From: Diorhabda sublineata | Lineage: Eukaryota > Arthropoda > Insecta > Coleoptera > Chrysomelidae | DNA: 64,000 nucleotides | Reading direction: 5' to 3' | Assembly (NCBI RefSeq): GCF_026230105.1 | Contig: NC_079482.1 | Span: forward strand, 6,448,001-6,512,000 | Shown: positions 23,154 through 36,100 of the stretch, one piece after another | Layout: every line of letters starts with the position of its first letter | Position numbering within the stretch: the first letter of the stretch is position 1 | Made by a program: the position numbers and the translations under genes | The notes under the pieces: model-generated | Databases searched by the model: none | Seen by the model: only the letters and a program-made list of their open reading frames with translations | What the model was told of the DNA's origin: nothing

Positions 23154-23600
23154 TTAATACTTTTTATTTTCATATATATATGCAGTTTGATACTCTAATA
23201 AGAAATTTTTAATAGTGACAATATTTGGAGGATTCAGAAAAGTGAGAATGAAATTATTCACAAGGATTGCTCGTAAGTATGCCCATAAGTGTGGAGGAAA
23301 CACTGCATTCTCGGCCATGTAATTTTCTACCAAATGAGCGCTAATTTTTGAATAGTTGAAAGTATTAGCCATATCTGCCATGAAATTATACACAAAGCAT
23401 TGAATTACTTTTTCAGCCATTTGGCAGAAGCATCAGACTTTTTACAATCAGAAATTAAACCCAATGCTTGCATATTCTCGAGACAACTTTGTGGTAGGTG
23501 AAATCTGTATCCAAGTACTGTTGATTTTAGCCAAACAGTGATTATAGCTTTCTGAGTAGCCGTATCAAAATCAATAATAACCTAACTTAACTTAACCCTA
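23154..23600 (-). pseudogene. MULE-type transposase domain remnant
   Basis: The minus strand reads IIDFDTATQKAIITVW, then GYRFHLPQSCLENMQALGL, KWLKK, and in the next frame CFVYNFMADM, YMAENAVFPPHLWA, ILVNNFILTF, PPNIVTIKNFLLEYQTAYIY. The D-F-x-x-A start, the C/Y-R-F-H-L-x-Q-S segment and the F-P-P-x-x-W-A / N-N / P-N-I series are those of MULE-transposase-domain proteins repeated in insect genomes. The fragment covers the second half of the catalytic domain. At least one frameshift near 23420. Neighbouring mariner sequence starts about 100 bp away. Confidence 0.65.
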
Positions 23601-23699
23601 GAATTTTTGGATTTTCCAGCTTCACACAGTAAATTAGGTAGTAAATTCCTTGCAATACTCCTAATGAATCCGTCACCAGTTGTGGACTACCTTTTCGTT

Positions 23700-24450
23700 T
23701 ACCTCAAATATCCCTTCGATGTTTTGACTGTACTAAACATTTTTGTTTGAATTTATGTGTGGGAGCTCGTATTGTCGTGGTGAAGAATCATTCGTCTTCT
23801 ACAATTCGTTTCTCCGATTTTTAGAACAATCAAATGCCGGTTTACCATTGAGAATTGACCGTTCTGCGTTGCTTTAGTGAAGCAGTGACAAGTCCAGTTT
23901 AGTTTTGGGTTTATATACGTAGATATATACTTCGTCGTCTGTCAGGAACCTATAGACGTCTTATGAAGTACCGCGATTGAATTTTCACAGTATTTCTTTT
24001 CACCAATCGAAACGAGGTTTTTTTATGCGTCTGTCAATTTCATGGTAAGTGAAATATCAGTTTACGAACAGCATCTATGTTTTCTGGTACAATAGCTGAT
24101 TTTGAACAACCTTTATGAAATTCATATTATAGCGACCACCACTGAATTTGGAAAACCAGCTCAAGATGGTACTTCATCATCAAAAATTGAAGCGATTTGA
24201 TCGGCACACTGCTGTTGGTTTGATCCACGTCTAGAATCGGAGAAAATCACGCCATTTTATTCCATTTTTTAACCAAGATGAATGTTTTAAGTATCTATAT
24301 ACAACTCACATAACACTCGTACACTCTTAAGACACCACGTTCTGAGTACGTTCAACATTAAAAGTTGTTGTTGAACTTTATTATGGAGATGTTAAATTTG
24401 ACATATTCACATCAGCGTTGCCATATCTCGAAACTTAAGTAGCAGTCGAG
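23700..24450 (-). mobile_element. mariner element remnant (fourth lineage)
   Basis: Minus-strand pieces: SGGRYNMEFHKGCSKSAIVP and ENIDAVRKLI (end of DNA-binding half), then ASLKQRRTVNSQW (segment after the first catalytic Asp), EKRIVEDE and FFTTTI in the region before the second Asp. The upstream sequence (24290-24440) looks like the 5' untranslated part of the same element. The middle is deleted and the C-terminal third is missing. Confidence 0.65.
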
Positions 24451-25330
24451 CAAATATAAACATAAAGGAACATTATTAATTATTAAGATATAAATAAATA
24501 AGATAAAAATAGTTTGTATCGTGAATTTCTTTTCAAAAATATTTTGCAGTGTACTAGATCGAGAACACTTCATTTCAGATTAGAATTCATTAATAGCATA
24601 GATTCCAAGTAGTACCAGTACGTATAAAATTAAGGTATAGTTCCATAACTCTTATCGGATGTCAAGATAATCGTGTAGTAGCAGACTACGGTAACGAGCG
24701 GAAAAAATGAGAAAAGATAGAAGTCTTATCTCAACGGCGAGAAATTTTTTACTAGTGCACACCTAGTCGCTCAATAATGTAATGAGTCAATTAAGGGGAG
24801 CCCATCAGATAACACAATGCGCCTGTTCGTAACACTAATAATTACGAGGCGTTCGTTGCTCTGATACTCTCGCACTATTTACATATACACGATTCCGGAG
24901 ATTTTATATCGAAGAACATGCCCGAGCATGTCTTAATTTTCGCTGATCTAGATCGAGAGTAATCTATTCAGAATGTCTTAAATATTCCTTTTATGCGAAA
25001 GTCTCGTTCGGTTACTATGTAAATTATTATATAATCTTTCTTCGATCTTGCAGATTGTTAAATAGCCATCAGAAGGAGGAGCAAGCCTTTTTCCAATTAT
25101 CTCTCAGTAACTTTATTAGTTAACCGTTGAAATACGCCAGAGATGTAACGGAAGGGGTTATAACGAAATTGGAGTCGGAATCGAAGTTTTGAAATTTGAG
25201 TTGTCGGAGTCAGAGTCAGAGTCCGATGCAAATGAGAAATCTGCTGTACTTTATCCATTTGTTTATTATTTTTTTTACAGCTATATTTTTATTACAAGTT
25301 TTTATTAACAATCAGAATATTTTTTACATT
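24451..25330. other. Stretch without recognisable gene
   Basis: AT-rich. Around 25180-25230 there is a run built on GAGTC and CGGAGTCAGAG words. No coding homology. Confidence 0.35.
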
Positions 25331-25449
25331 CTATTCGTTAATTTGGTCGCAAGTATTAGATAATCCAACATCTATAATTTCTTGGTGAGGCAACCTCTTA
25401 TACCTCATATTAGGTCTATTGGGCAACTTATTTTCACTCTTTTCGTGTT

Positions 25450-26110
25450 TCATGGCGTTAACAACTCCTCTAGTAGTGGATTTGAGTGGGTTTCTATAGT
25501 TTTGTGGTATTTTATAATCCTCTCTTGGAAAACTTCTTGTACAGTGGGCACTCCCAAGTCCACGTGAATGGTGTGATTTGCTACATCCCATGGAGCATCT
25601 ACTAGTTGACGGAGTATTTTAGATTGGTATCTCAGAATAATATTTGTATTAGATTTGGTGGCGCAAGCCCACAACTCTATTCCATATGTCCATATAGGTT
25701 TGATGACAGATTTGTAGATAAGGACTTTGTTTTCAAGTGAGACTTTCGATTTTCTCCCTATCAACCAATGTTGATCAGATTAACTTTTGTCTGGAAGGTT
25801 CTGTTGGTTAAGTAAGATTTCAGAAGTGGGTAGTACTTTGGAGAAGAGTTCTTTAATTTTGTATAGCAGCCCTTGATGCCACACTTTGTCAAAAGCCTGT
25901 CCGATAACGAGGAGGTGTTTTTGTTGATAGTTTGGAAGTTCTTAATTTTTGATTGTATGTTTTATATGGCTATTCCTTCAGGTGCTGTGTTGTCGGGATG
26001 TGTCTCGCTAACAAGTAGTATATCTATTTGAATTTGTGTTAAAAACAGTTTGACTTCTTTTTATACTATTCTAGCCCATAGGCGTTCCATTGTGCTATTC
26101 TAAGGAAAAT
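25450..26110 (-). pseudogene. jockey-like ORF2 fragments (endonuclease start, RT fingers, C-terminal tail)
   Basis: Endonuclease: AQWNAYGLE and QIDILLVSETHPDN. Reverse transcriptase: AFDKVWHQGLLYKIKELFSK. Tail: WLIGRKSKVSLENKVLIYKS, then KPIWTYGIELWAC. No polymerase YADD motif remains, so it cannot be active. The junctions between the parts show the deletion points at about 25960-25920 and 25780. Confidence 0.75.
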
Positions 26111-26482
26111 TAAGAAATAAATGTATTGGGTATTGTTGTTAGCATGTTTAGAATCATGCTATTTTGCTGGATTAATTGGTTTAACATGGCTTTGAATTCG
26201 TTGAGAAACTGTGTCAATGTATTAATCTCCTCTGTTGATCCAGTAGTATTTTGTAGGTTATTTTTAGCTGCTTCTGCGCATGATTTGTTTATAATTCCTT
26301 GGTTGTTTATTTTCTGTGGTGGTATATATATTTGGGTAGCATTTGGAGGTACGTTTTTTTTGTTTGCTGGGCTGCTTGTATGGCTTCTGTGGATTAGTTT
26401 GTGGTAGTGCTCACAAACTTTATAATTGGCAGGGTGTTCTCCATCTCACAGAGCACATTTAGCTGGCATGTCCCTTGTTCTC

Positions 26483-27281
26483 TTACAGCTTGGTAGTGCT
26501 GTGGCTTTGTCCACATTTTACGCATACAAATGGTTTATTGCAGTACGTTTTTGAGTGGCCGTATTGCTGGCATCTCGTACATTGTACTATGTTTTCATTT
26601 TTGTGTGGTGGTTCAATTTTAATGTTTGTATTTTGAAGTTTTACGAGTTTGTACACGTCTTTATTGTTTTTTGACGGTACCAATTCTACGAAAAACATAT
26701 TATATATCTATGTCCTGATTTGTTTAGATCTTCTTCGATTTTTTTCGTGTTAAAGGAGTGTTGCAAATATTTGATTACAACTCTGTAGGCTCGTTCTTCT
26801 TTTAGTTGGTAGGTGTGATGTATTATGTTTTCATTCTTCAAGTAATTGGATAGTTTTCTAAAATTGTCTGTGGTATTACAACTTATTCTGACAACATTGT
26901 AAACCAGGCATTTTGTGATGTACTCTTCTTGTTCTAAACAGTCGCATATGTGTTCTATCATTTGGCTGTAGCTGATTACTCCATATACGTAGATAGAAGG
27001 GGATTTAGTTATCTGTACTTCGAAATTATCTTCTTCTATTGTTAGAGAACTGAACCTGTTCTTTGTTGTAGTGGTATTGCTTTCCATTCTGTCACTAGTT
27101 CCTGCTGACTTCTTACTTTTAGTGCTAATAACTTGCTGTCATGGTATTTTACTTGTGTTCTCCTCTTCATACGTTCATCTTCTCTAGTTGAGTACATTCG
27201 TACTAATTGCTGACTGTTGTATTCGCATTGCACATTATTATTGGTTGCAAATGGTTGTGGGTTGAAGGATGCTTGTTGCAT
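26483..27281 (-). pseudogene. jockey-like ORF1 (gag-like nucleic-acid binding protein)
   Basis: Three overlapping minus-strand frames. The Gln/Asn-rich N-terminal part (27281-27042) is followed by FSSLTIEEDNFEV and a pre-zinc domain with IIHHTYQLKEERAYRVVIKY. The last part has VQCTRCQQYGHSKTYCN and FVCVKCGQSH, that is C-x2-C-x4-H-x4-C followed by C-x2-C-x3-H. The order matches the PRE_C2HC zinc-knuckle gag of jockey-type LINEs. Frameshifts near 27060 and 26690 separate the parts. Confidence 0.75.
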
Positions 27282-27739
27282 TTGCCCATTGTAATAATTT
27301 TGTTGTGAATTTTGTGGTGTTGGAATAAAATTATTTTAATACGTCACTGGAATAGTAGTAGGATAAAAAGTTTGTACATACGTGTTTGGCTGGTAGTCCA
27401 TATTTACATTTATTACCAAAAGACTTGTTTACATTTACATTTACATTTTATTATATATTTGATACTTTTAATGTTTTGATTGATAACAATTCAATTATTA
27501 TAACCGTGGTTCCGTAGCGCTTTGAATAATTCAATGGTTTACGCTACGAATGTCAGTTGAATACTTATCAAAAAGTGAATGAACAAATGCAAGTTCAATA
27601 AAATCAATAAAATAGAATATACAAAGTTATTTTAGCCTCTGCAATTTGAGTACTAAGGGGGAAATTGAGTAATTTCATATGGTTCGTGAATTTTTTCACT
27701 CACAACAGTTTTAACAATCACATCAAGCACTATCTCAAA

Positions 27740-29010
27740 CACTGAACGATATTATCCACTTCACTGCAATAACTTGTGATTTTCCTAAGGCTTTCGATTG
27801 TGTTGATCATAATATTTCAATTAACAAATTATAGTACTACGGTTTCAGGGAAAACCTCTCGCATGGTTCAAGTCGTAACTTACCAACAGAAGACTGCTTG
27901 TAAGGGTTGATACAAAGATGTCTTCTTGCAAGCCAATAGAATGTGGAGTGCCGCAAGGTTCAGTACTAGGCCCTATTTTATTTCTTCTGTTTATAAACGA
28001 CGTCGCCTATCTAGACATCAGTGGTAAAATATGTCTGTTTGCAGACGAGACTAGTTTCTCTTGGAGGAGCTCTGATCAAACCGCTTTTCGTATAACCATA
28101 TCTAATCACCCAATCATCCTTAAACCATTGTGCGATTCTAATTTTCTCTCTCAATGTTTCTAAAACCAAAGTTTCATCATATAAAAATACATTACTGCCT
28201 TTTTTATTAAATAAACCCACCATTGACGTAGTTGAATCTGTTGATTTCTAGTGTGGACAATGCCTTGAAATAGAAGTTACATATTGCCGCCTTATCTAAA
28301 ATATTAAGTTCTTCCTGCTTTGCGCTGAGATCAGTTTCCAAAGAACTGAACTTATCCACCACTTATCCATAATTTATTGAGACGCATCTCCGATATGTCC
28401 TTCTCTTCCGGGGGACGTGCGGTGCGACTCAATATGAGCAAATGTTCAAAGTACAAAAGAGAGCTGTTAGATATTCACTCGGGCTGAATAGCAGCGCTCA
28501 CTACTCACTGCTCACTTTAAAAGATCAAAAATTCTGACTCTTCCTTCCTTATTCATCTTTGAGTCCGTTTTTCTAATTCTTAAGCACGCTTCTCCAATTT
28601 CAGAAAGGCCTACTCCACGTTCACAGTTAATTAAGGGCTCAATATTTTACAATGCAAAAAATGCACAATCAGTTGCCAATTGAAATCAAATCGATATCTT
28701 ATTTTCCCGCATTCTGCAATAATTTGAGGGCATATTTACAGGAAAGTGTCTTCTACTCTATAAACGATTTCTATTCTAATAATAATATTTAATTCCGGGC
28801 ATGCTAAATATTGGTTTAATTTTACTATGGACTTATAATATACTAATTAGTGCCTATTACAATTACCTATAATTTTGTTATTCATTGTGGTTTTCTTCTG
28901 TACTCGTACATAATGTACTATTTATTTATATCTTCATTTATTTTTGTTTTTTAGTTTTTAATAGCTTTCGTCTACAAATTTTAACAATTTTTCGACAATA
29001 AATCATTTCT
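27740..29010 (+). mobile_element. CR1-like LINE 3' half
   Basis: Plus-strand frames give FCDFSKAFDCVDHNI (RT motif A), LINKLYYYGF, then ECGVPQGSVLGPILFLLFIN (motif B) and KICLFADETSFSW. The last is the F-A-D-D catalytic motif with the second Asp replaced by Glu. After a deletion and frameshift the tail reads FIETHLRYVLLFRGTCGATQ, then VQKRAVRYSLGLN. The stretch to about 29010 looks like the 3' untranslated end. Stops in motif A's neighbourhood and the D-to-E change make it inactive. Confidence 0.75.
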
Positions 29011-30180
29011 CTCTCTCATCATAAATAACTTTTTATTCTTAAAGATCTTTTACTTAAATCGTTATCCATATTTATATAGTGTGATTTGAGTAATAAAAAA
29101 GATTAAGTTCTATACAATTTTTCATAACAAGACGAAAAAAACTTATTTTCATTAAATTATTCCTACAATGCGAAATATTATATAAGATAGAAATATAGCA
29201 CTCAGAAGTCGTTTTAAGATCGGTGCTAATTAATTAACTTAAGTAACTATCAATATCACAATATCAATAATTTCAGATTAACCTAATAATTTGTTCCAAT
29301 ACAAGCGTTCGATTTGAAATAAAACTCAAATAAAATGGAGCGAAAACACCGATACCCTTTTAAAATTCATGAGAAATTGATACTAAATTATCATTAACTT
29401 AAATACTTTTCAAAAGTGCAATATTAAGAGAATCAAATTATTTTTTTATGTAAATAATTTGATTCAAACAGTGGCGGAACAAATTAGCTCGATAAATATC
29501 GTTTGATGTTTCATTATAATTGGGTTTTTAGCATCCTAGAAACACCATTAATCTGCATAGAACCTTCTAGAATGGTTTTTCAATTTTTGCACAACATATC
29601 TGTAGATGCTTATCAAAACTATTATTCACAGATTTTTTATATTCTTTCCACAACTGCATATTGCTGCACTGAAATTATAGATGTTTTTAACTTTCAATTA
29701 TGAACCAATTATCCGTTGAAAAAACAAGCTCAATTTTTTTGGCTGCTGAACCATATTAGAAACAATCTATAAATCACACACTCTCTTACATAGTCTAATA
29801 TCCCATCCCTTCTCTAGCTACAACCCATAACAATCCGAGCTTTCGAACACTTATCTATTAATCGTGTTGCACTGAAATTATGGCCAAATACAATATAAAA
29901 ATAGGACATCTAACATGTACGCAAGCGTACAAGTCGCCATTAATAAAGTGCTTTTGATAAAGTTAACCGTTCATATTAAATTCAATAAAATCTGCTTTAT
30001 GATACTTTTTTTCCAAATCAATGGCTTTATTCTGATTTGTATATGATGTCCAAATCCTGAAGACTTTTACCTTAGACATGCCTATTAAGCATTGCTCCAT
30101 TTTTTAATTCATTTTAGATAATTACGGAATAGGTAATCACTTACTTACAGAACCTATAAAGTGAACTGATTCGAGGGCGG
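29011..30180. other. Stretch without recognisable gene
   Basis: AT-rich, with a few short frames lacking homology. I see nothing else. Confidence 0.4.
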
Positions 30181-30480
30181 TTTTTTTTCAACCTCCGATA
30201 GGCAGAAGACGGCTACTTTTCATTTGTCATACTTGTGGACAAGCTATTTAATATTTTCTTCGAGGAAAGTAGCCGCCAATGTAGCCTAAGCGTTCAGCAA
30301 CAATAAAGTACAAAACAGACCTTGAAACATCTGAAAATTCCGTAGACAAAGCAGTTATGGCGAATCTGAGGTTTTCTTTAACCATTCTGTCAACTCATTG
30401 AACCAGGTCATCTGAAACAACAGATTTGTGTCCTTGGCCCCCTTCATAATGCACTATAATCGAAAGGAGCTGGAAGTACA
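30181..30480 (-). mobile_element. mariner-like end fragment, same family as 1-300
   Basis: The left end GGTTTTTTTTCAACCTCCG then ATAGG matches the window's first bases. The minus strand has MVKENLRFAITALSTEFSDV followed by SRSVLYFIVAERLGY (DNA-binding half), then directly FLEENIK-stop-LVHKYDK (C-terminus). Everything between, including the whole catalytic part, is deleted, so this is a roughly 300-bp end-to-end miniature derivative. Confidence 0.65.
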
Positions 30481-32529
30481 TAGATTCGTACTTCACAGCT
30501 GGATGTGTGAAATAGAAAAGGAAACAACGATACAAATCCTCCACAACTCATCAACACACGGATGAATATACTGGAACAGTGTAAAGCCTTATTAGGCAGA
30601 TATATTTTTACACCTTTCGAATTTCTGAAAAATTTTCAACTGCTTTTATTATGATGACAATGTACTAAATCATTTTTTAAATCTGACCAACTGACAAATA
30701 CAACGAATGACCAAGATGTCGAAATTGATTTTCTTGTTTCGGTTATACAATGATAATCGTCTTCGCCTGCGTTGATTTGCTGCATACACCAAGACTTAAA
30801 GCACGGTATGTTCCTCTCTTGATATCTTCTGCGATTGTAGGCACTTGAAGATCTCTTTGAATGACACTGCTAAGAATAAAGCATAGTGCATATATTTCGG
30901 AAGAATCGTATAGAAATTTTCGAAATTATTGTTACTTGGGTTTTTCGAGCTTCTTCGCCACTGTACGTCATAGATTCATATAGCCATTAATATTAGTAAT
31001 TATTCTTTCTCCCGTATCATATGGAATAGTCTATCAGATGAGAGAAATTCTGTTAGATCGACACTCGCATTGAAAATATCATTTGCATTTTATAGATTAG
31101 TCCAGCATAACAAGCTTCCTCAAATGTCTGGACTATATTTGAAAATACTGTTAAACATATCGTTAAGTCTTTCAATTATATAGGATATTCTTTGTACAAG
31201 TTTAAGTGCAAATTGTTTCTACCTAAGGCTGAATTGATTATCTAGAATTATACGTTTCCTTTCAAAATTGGCATGGAAATGTTTCCAAATAATTTGGAAA
31301 TAATAGGAAATACTAAGAATGATTTCCCTGACTTACAATAGTAACTATGATGTAAAAAGTATATGGATAACATAAATAATCAAATATAATTGGGAATTAA
31401 TGGAACCCATACAAATTTAACAAATTCTCACAAGTTCTTCGGAAGTGTTAGGAACAAGCTCGCGAAATGGGTCTTGAGGCCGGCCCTGTCCAGCTACAAT
31501 GGGATTTTAATTCGCGCGGCGCCTTCAATCTGTTTTTTTATAAACAACGCATTTGATGAGGTCTTTATTATAGAAGGTGGTTTATTACAGTACTCCTCTC
31601 AAATAATTTCTAGGAAAGTCTATTTATTTATTTATTGTGTGTCTTTTTGTTCCAGATTTTTGTGAGATTCTATTTGAACCATATAAATAAGTTTATGTAG
31701 CGCAGTAAGTTATTTTTAGATGAATACTCGTAGTAAATAGAAAGAATTAGTAAAAGTAATCGCAGAAACTATCTAAGAGCTATTTATAAATAAATTATTA
31801 TAAGTAAGTGTAGTGTATAGTGTTTAAATAAATTAGGAACGTAGGAGACAGTGTTTATTAATTCGCCCCACGAATAGAAAGAGTGGATTTAAATTCGAAA
31901 AACGTTACAGAATCTATTTTATTCATTTTCCATAAATTTATTTATATCCGTTAAATTATTGTTGTTTCAATAACTATACTCTAATTGAGTTTCACCACAA
32001 ACTTAAACGAAACTGATGGTGCCTTTCCTTTCCATCTAAAGCTGTCAATGAAAAATAGACAAATCTTCTTATCTCCATATCGAATAAGAGAACAAGAAAA
32101 TACTGCATATCTCTAAGCTTTAGATCTCATTAACAAAATCTATCACCCATTAACTCCATCACTCTATTTGGAAACATATTCAGTACAAACGAATCGATCT
32201 ACGAGAAGATCAAGTCTGTAAGTAAAAGATTACAACTATTTCAATGTTAACACATCTTAGATCGTGTAAGAGATATAACGATCTGGTTTCTTCTGACACA
32301 TATAAATTGAGCCTCTAAATATTACACTGATTAATTTTTTCAAGTATTATCTGATTTGTAGTTGTTATTAATCATTTGTGAATTTAGTTAAGCGATTTAT
32401 CACGGGAACATTAGGAAAGATATCTTTCACTTTTTGTATCAACATCGCACTATATTCTTGTGATTATATATAAAATATTTTGACTATTGAAACGTGTTTT
32501 TAGAAACGAAATAAAATGTGATTGTATAA
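30481..32529. other. Stretch without recognisable gene
   Basis: A plus-strand frame at 31390-31665 is open for about 90 codons but matches nothing I know; 31450-31560 is GC-richer. No paired inverted repeats seen. Confidence 0.35.
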
Positions 32530-33170
32530 TTTTTTTAATATACAAACATACAAATAACTAAATATGAATTATACATAAGAAAACTGAAATGGATGACAAA
32601 ATTACTTTTAAAAATGTACATGTAAAAATTAACCATACGGCAATCCTAAAATAACACACAAATCAATACACAGTGTGCTCCGAACTAAATATTTCAATTG
32701 GCAAATGATTCTGCATTTTTTGCATTGTGAAGTATTGAGCCCTTAACTACTGAACTTAACTGAACATGGAGTAGTAGTATGGGTCATGCCCGCCATTCCT
32801 TAGTGCAACGATATCTTTCTAAAATTGGAGAAGGGTCTAATTGGGCAAACGGATTCAAAGATAAATAAGGGAGTATGAGTCAGTATTTTAAGAAAGTCCC
32901 GGCAGTGGGCCCTGCTGTTTAGTTCGAGTGAATATCTCTTTTTTGTAGTTTGAATATTCGATCAAATTGAATCGCACTACGTAGCCCTCAACGGCTTATG
33001 GAGATGCGACTCAATAAGGGCATAATAAACTGTTGTATAGTTGGATAAGTTCAATTCTTTGTAATCTGAGGTTAGCTCAAAACAAGAACTCAATTTTTTA
33101 GATAAAGCGGATGTAATGCATTCATTTATTGTGGTAAACAATGAGATTGGAAACGACATTTCTATGTTAT
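32530..33170 (-). mobile_element. CR1-like LINE 3' end, same type as 27740
   Basis: The minus strand reads CITSALSKKLSSCFELTSDY, then NYTTVYYALIESHLHKPLRA, KKRYSLELNSRAHCRDF and IFESVCPI. These align with FIETHL, QKRAVRYSLGLNSSAHYS and LLTL in the fragment at about 28340-28530. The tail also shares TTGCCAATTGAAAT(A/C)-like 3' sequence with it. Only the C-terminal part and 3' end remain. Confidence 0.65.
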
Positions 33171-36100
33171 AGAAAGGGGCATTTTATAACTTAACTTTAT
33201 AACGGCATTTTAATTTTCACATTTTAGATCAAAACAAAATTTATTTTTTATATGGTTTTGAAAATTACATTATATTTTCACTCATTTTTCGTTCGTTAAA
33301 AAAAACTAAAGAAGCAATCGTGATAATTCCAATTCAATCGCTGGCTTATAATATATTAAAGATGCTGTATGAATTTAAGCAAGATCGATTCAGAAGTTTC
33401 TGAAATATCGTTTCGAGAAAGGGTGTTTCGAGAAAAACGCGTTTGGACATGTGATTTATAATAAAATGTTCATCATATAGTACGCTTCGCAACAGCCACA
33501 GCGAAACTGATCTAACCGACGCTTCACGATGTCTTGATCAATATTTTATAGCGTCTGTCAATGGCCTTGGCTCCCCTTTACTTTGACCAAATTCTAAAAA
33601 GGTGTAGGTAGCAGTTAGATTTAGGGAAATCAATACAATGGGCAGCGGCGCTCGGCTTTCCAAGCTGTATGGCGCGCTCTGCGTATACCTGCTCCACTTC
33701 AGAACCATAGCTTGTGGAATATGATGTAAATGTGATTTTTTTGACCCGAGAAACTAGAGGATCCTCTTAACGTCTTACCAAGTCGATTCCGTCAAAATTA
33801 ATCACGCATTGTCAAATAAATCAACTTCACCGACTAAAACGTCGAGATAAAAACGTGTATCACCGTATAGTTTTGCTAGAACTGGATCTAAGACTTTTGA
33901 CAATCACAAAGATGTTATCTGTAAATGATAACCTTCTATAATTATACTCGTATCATGATAAAGTCATAGATGGTCGTGTGCATGGTAGCTGCACGTCGTC
34001 ACGGTTAAGATTGATCTAAATAGGGTAAAGTCGTGATTAGAACTCTTCTGACCATTACCGACCTTGACAATTGAATGTAAGAATACTAAATGCGGTTCCC
34101 ATGAGTACGGTTTGCATGTTGACACTCTTGCGCTTTTTTCTCTCCTTGTAGACGTTAAGGTTCAATAGCGAGCTATTAAGTTTTTTATCCTTGGAGAATC
34201 ACTGTTTATGTTTTTTCTTTTTTTATTGACTGCATTGAGAGAAAAAGGTTTTTCTTTTTCATTCATTATATCCAGAAAAAAATTTCAATATATTTAAATG
34301 GGAAACCAAAGCATTATTGAAATTAATGTCAAGTCATAAACTCAAAAAGCTATGCTAGATTGAAGAAATTAGAAAGAACAATCTGAACATCGTAGTTCTT
34401 TTTTTATACACATTATTAGTAATTGTATCAACAGGAACAGTTGAAAGTTCTATTTTTGATAAAGTGATTTCTACAGATTTCTAAATGATATAAACGAATT
34501 TTAAGCTATAATAAAATGAGTGATTATTCTCTAATTTCATTCAGCAGTTGTGAAGTTTCAATATTCTTCTTTTTCTTCATAATTATCTAGACCATCGAGA
34601 ATAACTGTTTAATTGCTATCATCTTCGTTGTTCTGAATCATTGTTTCCAAAACTACCAGGCTTGAATGCAATGTTCCTCACACATACACTTTTTATATTC
34701 ATTTTGCACAAATACAATTTTTAAAATCATAAGCTAGTGAAAAAGTGATTCATTCGGTACGGAATTTAAGATTGTTTGTTCTGTAACCAATTCTGAATGT
34801 AATAATACACACAGTTTGTATACTTATCGGCTGTTCCACTTGTCCGTGGACAACTAGAAAGTTCTATTGATTTAAAAAATGTATGTACTTCCAGATTTTG
34901 GAACATTGTAACAATCGAAACCATGTGCGGAAAGAAACGACAAAGATAAGCAAACAGCTTTAATGTTCATAACTACGGTATGTCACGATTGACAAATTTT
35001 AGGCAGCTAGAAATCTTCCTGTATACACATTTGTACGACGTATCACACTACTATTCTGTTTTTTGCGGTAATAGAAAATTGGTAACCTTTGTTATATTCA
35101 GAAGATGGATTGAAGCAGTTTTGAGATATTGTTCCAATAATTAATTTAAAATAAAGATAAGAGCAGACGAAGAAAAACTATTCTTCATTTTCTCATTTAT
35201 TAGACCCTTTGATATGTTTATTGTTCATGCTTCTAATTGTTCTTAATTTTAGATCTGTATATATCCAAATATTATACTGACAATTTGCTTATTTCTATCA
35301 ATCAATAGATCATCGACATCATGAATATGAAAATAAAAATAAAATCAAAATAGAAATTTATTTTCTCCTTAGTTTTACATCTCTAAAATATGTAGCAGTC
35401 ATCAATTTAATTATTTGTGATATTGGAAGTGATTTGTGAGATTGGTAGTAATCGAAATTTTAAAATTTTTATCATCTCTATCATCTTTTACAATTTTTAT
35501 ACAACTCAAAGAAACAAATCTTAACTAATTAGTTCCCTGATTATGAATATATAAGTAATCGAAATTTGGGAACGTGGCAATGAAACACCAAAGTGGACTA
35601 ACATTAATATAATAATATATTAATATATTTAATACTTATGTATTCATCGTCTGGGAAATGATTAATCAAGATTTTTAGTGGTTATGAATTATAAAAAATT
35701 TTAAATTCATATGATTCAAAATTCAATATTCAAACCGACGTTGATAGAAATATTGATTAATTGATTGTGGTTATTCAGAATCTGATCAATTAATATCTAA
35801 CCAGGTAGATCTACATATTCTAAACATATTCATCCCAATTTTGTAATTTCTCCAATCATCTAGGGCTTCTACAATAGTCAAATTTGATTATGTGAACTGA
35901 GTTTATTACAAAGCTTCAGGTTTTTTCTTCGATTTTTCAACGTGTTTCTGTTATGGATATAGGATACGTTTACGTCATTGCGTAATTAAGAATTATTTGC
36001 TTCTATTGTATTTTTTTATTAAGAAATATCCATAGATCCATACAAAATAGTAATAGTATATAATGGTTCTTGTAGAACGGGAAAATCTTCATAACCTCAC

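Larger units (their letters stand above)
25331..27420 (-). mobile_element. jockey-like LINE with two large internal deletions
   Basis: Reads right to left: a gag-like ORF1 (27281-26483) with a nucleocapsid C2HC region, then the start of ORF2 with LRIAQWNAYGLE and IDILLVSETH (endonuclease N-terminus) at about 26100-26000. It jumps to GQAFDKVWHQGLLYKIKEL (reverse transcriptase fingers) at about 25910, then to a C-terminal WTYGIELWACATKSN / YQSKILRQLVDAPW tail (25764-25450). Most of the endonuclease and all of the reverse-transcriptase palm are missing. About 2.1 kb remain of the expected 4.5-5 kb. Confidence 0.8.

Noticed and set aside
26126..26407. Hydrophobic, Trp-rich open frame resembling a membrane protein
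   Set aside because: It lies antisense to the jockey ORF1/ORF2 region; the composition follows from the opposite strand.
31390..31665. 91-codon plus-strand frame as a gene
   Set aside because: No homology, no splice context and weak composition signal.
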